From Buddleja alternifolia (taxonomy: Eukaryota > Streptophyta > Magnoliopsida > Lamiales > Scrophulariaceae): 64,000 bases of DNA. This document shows, piece by piece, positions 57,243 to 64,000 of this stretch; position 1 is the first letter of the stretch; each line of letters opens with the position of its first letter. The stretch spans positions 6,014,001-6,078,000 of the forward strand of contig CM033404.1 of NCBI GenBank assembly GCA_019426215.1, in the 5' to 3' direction. A program made the translations under genes and the position numbers. The notes under the pieces were generated by a model that did not search any database, had not been told where the DNA came from, and worked only from the letters and a program-made list of their open reading frames with translations.

Positions 57243-60200
57243 TTAATTTCGAACTCTAATTCTGTTCAAATGTGCTATGAACAAGTCGTTCCAAGTATCA
57301 GTAAGTCCCGGTAAGCACCAATGCATGCAATCGTCGTGTCTTTTTCCACCAGCAGCCGATGGATGGGCGTCGGCCCTAAACTCACTTATATGAGTTATAT
57401 CCAATAATTGGAAATTAGTACCTTTGAGGGCCTTGTCTAGGTGCTGGTTCACGAGTCGTGTCTCCACATTCGTTCCATTGTTCTTAAGGGAGAAAAATTC
57501 TTCTACCTAAATATAGAACATAAGATACTCCAGTTATAGTTTGTTTAGACAATATAATACGTAACTGAAAGTGCTCGGCTTTGTATGCATAACTAATATA
57601 AGGTAAATTAATTACATAGACACTTCCTGCATGAGACCTTAATTACGAAAAATAATCCGAAATTTGAGATATTACTGTAATATCACCAGCAAGGCAGATT
57701 ACAATTTCACTCCTTGTTTTTCGAATTATCAGCATGTAAATGAGGTGCCTTACTAATTTGTAAAACTTTAGGGAGCTCGTAGTACCCAATTTGTGAGATG
57801 GTGTGCATGTAATTTATTCCTTCATACAAACTTCAAATTGAAACGTAAAAGCAACTCGATAAACACAGAACAGTGTGTAGAAAGGCTTACCACTTGTGGC
57901 GCTAGAGGTTGTAGACGGGGACAAGAACCGCCTTGGTACCAATCGCCTCCTTCAAAATGTCTTGGAGATTGTGTTCGAAAGAATAAGTTTGCATTTGGCC
58001 GTGCCATTTTTTGCACAAACGATACCTTATTAAGAACATTGCAGAGGAATCTGGGTCAGAAAGCATAAGCGAAATTCGAAATGCAGGTATAGAACTACCA
58101 TAAAGGGAGGGAAATTTAATAGAAAACCCGAGGCGTACTGAAGTAAAATGCAAACCAGAATTAATCAAATATGACAGGAAAATAGATTCTTATTTCACAA
58201 ATTAGACAAGGAACTAAGCGAGCACAACATAGAGCATCCAAAAAAAAAAACTATTAGGGACATACCATGTGTGCTAAAACCATATCAAGGCCAGCATCTG
58301 GTGAGATTGGAGGAGTCAGAGGTACACCCTTCTCAAAGAAAAGCATAGGTGATTTCACTGGGTCAAACTTCGAAGGAGCCCACCACCTATATCAGAAAAG
58401 AGGAACTAATTAGAAGCAAGAGGTTAATTTCACATGCAATGTCTAGCAAGAATAAGGAGAAATTGAAAAACTCTGAAATAACTTTTCATAAGGAATTTTG
58501 GAAGGCTGATACATATTATGATTCTAAACTGTATCAGAAAATGCACAACCTAAGGGCCCTCAGCTACACTGAGCAATATAATAATATCAAATCACAAACC
58601 AGGTGCGTATAACTATCTATATTTAATTAGTAAGGGTCCAATTTCACCTACATAAAGCCATAAAATTGCAGCATTGTACAATAAATAAATCTACACAAAA
58701 GAGATTTACAATGAAAATTAATTACCAGTGTCCTGTGTTGAAGATGAGTATGTCATGGAAATGCGGAGCTTCTACCCAAGTTCCGTCAGGTAAATCAACA
58801 TCAATTCTATAGCCCTCCTTATATCCAAGTGACTCCAAGGTACCACCACTATTACTGGCTGACCACCTAAAAAGCAATATAATGTTAAAGATATAATAAC
58901 ATTGCAAGTCGAAAACTTCTATTGAGTCATAGGTACAAACTCTATTAATACAAACACGAGTACTACATGTGTGGAGGACAGAAGAGCACGGACTATTTAA
59001 TGGTCTAAAGCAATCATAAGAAGCACAAGTTCATCAGCACAATACTACACAGTATGAATGTATGATGCATACAACCTTGGAAATTGATATAAACAATAAT
59101 TCATCCATCCGCACTTAAGTATCATAAAAGCAGGTATTTCGTATATTCATCGGGTCCAGATAAACTTTAACAGTACTGAGCATTTCCATTAAGGGCAACA
59201 CGTTATCGACTCCTTATGCATGTTCAGTTCCCTACTGATCCATTTAGGTGGAATTCATCCCATCCACTATATAAATTTAACAAGTCTAAAAGACGGTTGC
59301 TCTAAAGATAAATGGTTTCAGCTGCCAAAGGGCATGCATATCTGATAAAACTTAAGCATCTAACAAATGTCCCAATGTTTGAGCCTCCTAACTTAATTTC
59401 AGGGTTCAAAAATAGCACATCTACTTTATGTTCAGCAATATATATATTCAACGACAGCCCATCACTTAAAAGATAAAAACATTGCATGTTGGAACATGCA
59501 TAACCATGCAATAAGTAAATGCTTCAGCACACAGAGCTCTCAATTTTTTTTTCACTTCTTTTTTTCTTTCAGACCCTATATTGAAACTATTGAACGCAGC
59601 TTACCTACCATAACGAGCCAGAAGATTTGTTCGATGATACACAATGGTAAGGTTGTACTTGACAAAAGTGAAACCACGATCAGCTCCAACAGGACGCCAC
59701 TTTTTCACCTCAGGGGACACTCGTTTCAAAGCACAGAAAAGAGAAACAAACATGTTTCTGTTCAAGGAGTCCCCAACAAATCCTGCACTGTTAAAGATCC
59801 GTAAGGTCTAAATACATAACACCATACAAACAAATCTGAAAGCCCCAAATTCCATGCATAATCAGACGACTTTTAGTGATACCAATTGCATCCTATAACA
59901 AACTTTTTACACTTTAAGATCTAAAAGAATATATGGACACTTTTTTGTCTTGGATAAACTCAAATCAACAGATTTTGATATGATTGTAACAATTAAACAT
60001 GGAAATGTAGCACATTTTCTCCTGTTCTCGACCTTCTGTTCTGAAGCTTACAGCAATGGTTAAAAGTTCGGGTTTTAAGAACAGTACAGGAGAACCTCGA
60101 AAATAGTTTCACAACATAATAAAAACCATGCAAAAACTTAAACATAACCCCCAAAGCATCGAGAAGAAACACATCTATATGGTAAACTGATTTTCTGATG

Positions 60201-61297
60201 TGGAGTTGAAAAAGAATACAAGTTGAAAGATTGCTTAAGAGCTACTAAACTGCTAATAAATATCATAACAATCTATCCCGTTCCACATTCCTTAATAAAA
60301 AAAGAAAAACATGTACGAAAATAACTTCCTCTAATACACTTAGCAAAGATCACAAGTATAGTTTCTTTTTTTATATACTTATTCGACTGATTTCAATTCC
60401 ACATAACATACAGAAATTTAAATGCATTATCATCTAGGAGTGTTAACACATTATATTTAAATACTACATCGGTCCAAAGACAATCGATCCTCTTTTTACC
60501 CGTTAATTGACTATTTTTCGAGAAACCGTTTTTCGAAAAACTAATTTAACAATATTAAACAAATTACTATATTATAATAAGATTTGTGAGTTTGGTAATA
60601 TCAAAATTATCAACGGATCATCATAAAATTAAAATGAAAAATTAACTTCTTATTGTAGCAAATGGAGCAAAGAAATTATTGAGACAGAGCATGTACTAAT
60701 TGTTCTCTATTCAATGCGCTTTCTTGAGTAGCAATAAAATAGCTAATTCACACACACACACACAAAAATGCAAATGCGTCCCAAGATAGCAGTAATTACG
60801 AAAGAAATAGCTGAAAATACGAAAATAGTACAAATTCACTTAATGCAAATTCGAGATAATGCGAGCTCGTATAATCGAATCATCACAAAATACTTACCGA
60901 TATTATTATCTCGAAAATTCTGAAGGAACCGCAAAGGATCGAACGGCGGCAGATCGCAGCCGTTAGGTTTCCAGCGCCACTTGAGAAGATCAACGGCGTT
61001 GGATTTGTTACCGGCAATGCAATTCCAACCTTTGAATATCTCCTTGCAGGTGTGGTCGTACCGCGGCGGAGATCTGACCGTCGGATCGTGGATCCAACGG
61101 CCGTCCGTGTAGTTGCAGTTGTTGTTCTCAGGCAGCGCCGAGTAGGCTAGCGACGGCGATGCGGTGTCGTTTCGGAAGAGAGAGAAGCAGAGGAAGAGAG
61201 AGACGAGGCAGAGAAGAGAGAGAAGAAGGCGGGAAGCGAGTGAAGAAGTGGCGGCAGTGACTTTCTTCGAGCTGCGATGGGGGTCTCTTGTGGCCAT
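57243..61297 (-). CDS. Trichome birefringence-like (TBL) polysaccharide O-acetyltransferase, 412 aa, six exons
   Basis: Minus-strand exons: 61297-60898, 59782-59605, 58866-58726, 58386-58266, 58025-57891, 57506-57243 (1239 nt, in phase). TBL proteins are Golgi type II enzymes that O-acetylate wall polymers such as xylan or mannan. A membrane anchor lies at about residues 20-42. The TBL domain begins with CNYTDGRWIHDP. The GDSL-type motif GDSLNRN has Ser139 as nucleophile. The DUF231 part ends with DDCMHWCLPG (Asp384/His387), so the catalytic triad is complete. The sequence resembles TBL12/TBL13 as I recall them; the substrate is unknown. MATRDPH at 61297 was chosen as start because upstream in-frame sequence lacks family character. 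Confidence 0.92.
57601..57820. mobile_element. MITE in TBL intron 5
   Basis: AGGTAAATTAATTACATAGACAC at the left end mirrors GTGTGCATGTAATTTATTCC at the right. The interior (GCATGAGACC, ATTACAATTTCAC, GGTGCCTTACTAATTTGTAAAA) matches the element at 62575-62816, so the two are one family. Confidence 0.75.
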
Positions 61298-62391
61298 GGA
61301 GGACGAGGTGCGTACCCGGCGCACATTTGGACACTGTTCTCTTCTTTCTTCTATATGTTGTACTCTTAGTATAACTTTATTTTTTCTAAAAGTTTGGATA
61401 AGGTCGACCCGTGGTGATCTAAGGTCGACTGGTGATCTACCACGGACAGATATATGACTACGGGAATTAAGATTATATGACATACGAAATAGAGCATTTA
61501 CAAATCGTCCACCAACGTTTCTCTACCAACATACCTCTCACATTATCAGAGAAAATCGACACCATCTTTCGCCAACATAGCTCTCACATTGTCATTGAAA
61601 CCATCTTCCATCAACATATCTCTCACATTTTCAGAGGGAAATCAAAACCACGATCTTCCTCTGGGATTAAAGATCGCTTGGTAGAGTAAATCGATTACTT
61701 GCAAAGCGTTCACGAACATAACTCTTACGATGTCAGACGAAATTGAAATCATCTTCCAATAACATAGCTCTCACATTGTCAGAAGAAATTAGAACCGCGA
61801 TCTTCTCACGGGAAGCGGCATGTGTTGGTTGTACTCTAGTATAATTGTGAAATGTAAAGTCCATGTTTTCCAGTTTATCAATTGAAGAAAAAAGCAATAT
61901 GTTAAATTTTAAAGGGAGAATTGTGATGTTAGTAGCATACTTGTTCCAATTTTAATCTTATTGTTTATAAACCTACAAAATTAATCTCATATGATTCATT
62001 TTATTGCAATTTGGTCTCGACGTTGAATTAAAATATTAAGAAAAATCAAACCACCTGCATACCTTTTATTGCGATTTTTTCTAGTTTTTATGTTGAAAGA
62101 AAATATATTTCCTTTTCTATAATACTAATATGGTCTTCACCAATATTTTTCACTGAAAACAAAAGGTACATGAAATTTCTGATAATTCGGCGGAGCAATT
62201 CTTGCTACCAAACCAATTACATCTCCTTAATGCTAATTAAGATCAACAAAATTTTCAATCAACAATAGTAATGTCTCTTGTTTCTGTATACATTAAACAA
62301 ATTAACACAATTTCTGTAATGATAATTTAACACTGTAAGAACTAACACGACAGCTTGTTGTCACAAAGAATACAGTCTATGATCAGCCAAC
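61298..62391. other. Intergenic region between the TBL promoter and the CGR 3' end
   Basis: It contains the TBL 5' flank and the probable CGR 3' UTR. 61500-61800 has several imperfect repeats of a phrase like CAACATA.CTCTCACATT.TCAGA (at about 61527, 61574, 61614, 61720, 61761), possibly a degenerate tandem array. No gene recognised. Confidence 0.5.
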
Positions 62392-63927
62392 TCAATGCAA
62401 CGATTTGAGGTGGAAAACTTGGCAGTTGGGCTTGTAAGATTTCTTGGCTGCTGCCTGCTCGAACTTCTTGACAGCAGTTTCATTCTCTTCTAAGCTGGTT
62501 TGAATGAAAAATCTTATCCACCAAGTGGAGCTCCGGAATTTCGCCTACACGACGAACATAACATTCTATTTTTTAGGGTAAATTACATGGACACCCAATG
62601 CATGAGACCCTAATGTGATGTTTGAGAAATTATCATAATTTTCCCTATCAATAAAAGCATATTACAATTTCACCATCCGTCAGTAAAAGCATATTACAAT
62701 TTCTCACTTTGATTTTTGAGTTGTTAATATCTGATAGGGGTGTCTTAGTAATTTGCAAAACCTCAGTGGCCCCTGGTAATTATCCAATAAATGAAGGGGT
62801 GTGCATGTAGTTATCCTGATTTCTTAAGTGTTTGAATTTAGAAACTTGCAGCCTAGCAGTTAGTCAGGGCTGATGAATAGGCAAAGCCTTCAAAATACAG
62901 TGATTCCTAGGAGTTATGGGGCTTACGGGCTTCTATATCCTGATATAATCACTATGATGTGCTCTCACTGAATGGAGGGTAATGTTTGTCCAGGGACCTC
63001 CCAGGAATCATCCCTTCAAAATATGCCAGTTAATGAAAAATATTTCCTCTGAGAGCGTCATAGCTAGAATTTCATGATTAATTAAATCATTTATTATAAT
63101 AAACCTCAAAAGAAAACATGGTGAAACTGTAGTATTATCAGAGAGGCGATCACCTATTACCTATTTATTAGCAATATATCACAGTATGCCAAAAAAGCCA
63201 GTGTTGAGGAAAGAGAGAGAAGTAAACAACTTACGGGGCGTCCAAACTTGGATAGCTCTGCCACTTTAGCTCTTTGATGACCTGGGTAACCTACATTTAT
63301 ATGAAAATGGGTAAAACTTCAAACGCGAATTTAAAAATTGTCACTAGATGAGAATACAAGATTAGGTTGCATGGGAAACAAATGTGATGGTTAATAAGTT
63401 GTAGCTACTAATTCCCTGCAATACAGACTTGAGCACTTTTCGCTATGGCTCAAGTGTATATAATCAAGATGGAAAGCACAACTATTCACAAATTCCAACA
63501 AATTCAAGAAAATAATAGAGCATATAAGAATTCACAGTCCATGAAGAATTACCAGATAATATAACTAAGCCATCAGACGATACCCTTGCTAGCTCTGGAA
63601 GAGTCTTGTTAAGATACTTAGGTGACAAGTAATCCAATGCATCTGACACGATGACAAGAGAAAATGACTTGGGTCTGTAGGGAAGAGGAAACTTGATATC
63701 AGCCACACGCACAAGGCCTTTGCGCACAAGACTCCTGCAGTTTCCATCAACATCATCCAACTCGTATGGCTCTATGCCCCAAGCTTCAGTATCCTCTTCT
63801 TTTAATAGTTGAGAGACTACTGAGCAGGTTTCCGGGCCTACATGCAACACTTTACGCGTGCTGTCACCATATGCTTTCTTAAGAATAGGTACTAATCTCT
63901 GAAGTTCTAGCGCACATGAAACACCAC
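62392..63927 (-). CDS. CGR2/CGR3: CGR2/CGR3-type pectin methyltransferase, C-terminal three exons (partial)
   Basis: Minus-strand exons 63927-63553, 63290-63235 and 62544-62392 (195 codons, in phase, stop at 62392). The first visible exon begins after an acceptor (ATGCAG) and reads VSCALELQ, LHVGPETCSVVSQLL, EDTEAWGIEPY and SFSLVIVSDALDYLSPKYLNKTLPEL. This is the Rossmann-like methyltransferase core of the Golgi CGR proteins that methylesterify homogalacturonan. The last exons read YPGHQRAKVAELSKFGRP and RSSTWWIRFFIQTSLEEN. The N-terminal part with the membrane anchor lies beyond position 64000. Databases often name the family probable pectin methylesterase CGR3. A MITE sits in the last intron. 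Confidence 0.9.
62575..62816. mobile_element. MITE in the last CGR intron
   Basis: AGGGTAAATTACATGGACACC on the left mirrors the complement of GTGTGCATGTAGTTATCC on the right. Same family as 57601-57820. A duplicated AAAAGCATATTACAATTT lies inside. Flanks are only weakly similar, so the target duplication is uncertain. Confidence 0.75.
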
Positions 63928-64000
63928 CTGCATATACGTGGCTGAATTACTCAAAAGGTGCTTCTTATCTCATAAGTAATACTTATTTATGTTTCAAAGT
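63928..64000 (-). other. Intron of the CGR gene at the window edge
   Basis: Sequence upstream (minus strand) of the acceptor at 63928-63929. AT-rich, with no coding signal. The gene continues outside the window. Confidence 0.6.

Noticed and set aside
57822..58168. Plus- and minus-strand frames around 57.8-58.2 kb as separate small genes
   Set aside because: They are exon 5 of the TBL gene and its antisense or intron read-through shadows.
1..64000. CRISPR array, rRNA, prokaryotic operon or phage region
   Set aside because: All tandem repeats lack regular unique spacers. Genes have spliceosomal introns and plant-only families, so none of these applies.

Overview
The window is nuclear DNA from a flowering plant, almost certainly a eudicot. 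The evidence is AT-rich intergenic DNA, GT-AG introns, plant-only gene families (XTH, TBL, PR-1, DUF1005, CGR, type I MADS), and plant-style Copia, SINE and MITE insertions. I cannot name the species. Every exon model was built by eye from splice sites, reading phase and known protein families.

Layout: (1) 164-6628, plus strand: a complete 15-exon gene for an organelle-type aspartyl-tRNA synthetase. (2) 8.4-33.9 kb: a cluster of six intronless type I (M-alpha, AGL62-like) MADS-box copies, all on the plus strand. Three look intact (8396, 21129, 32570) and three are broken (10982, 16386, 28150). Two tandem duplications built part of the cluster. One is a ~2.1-kb unit (9779-11895 and 11896-18003). 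The other is a ~3.0-kb unit (about 20.58-26.66 kb and 27.05-31.83 kb). Transposons later inflated the copies: a non-autonomous gag-only Copia element (12956-16221), a 690-bp GC-rich DNA element inside the MADS box at 16457, and several long foldback elements with 9-10-bp target duplications. (3) 33.9-40.8 kb: gene-free DNA with MITEs, a recent 146-bp tandem duplication and (AT)n tracts. (4) 40825-42841, plus: a two-exon DUF1005 gene. (5) 45256-46533, minus: a very acidic, single-pass membrane protein with a probable 2.4-kb intron in its 5' UTR. (6) 52362-54627, plus: a four-exon xyloglucan endotransglucosylase/hydrolase. (7) 55117-55605, minus: an intronless PR-1 (CAP) protein. (8) 57243-61297, minus: a six-exon TBL acetyltransferase. 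(9) 62392-63927, minus: the last three exons of a CGR2/CGR3-type pectin methyltransferase, running off the right edge.

Three neighbours (XTH, TBL, CGR) act on cell-wall polysaccharides and PR-1 is secreted, but nothing shows that they are co-regulated. The most informative part is the MADS cluster. There the order of events (SINE insertion, gene decay, tandem duplication, Copia and DNA-transposon insertion) can be read directly from target-site duplications and empty sites. I found no CRISPR array, rRNA or genuine tRNA gene, and nothing that proves a wholly new system.
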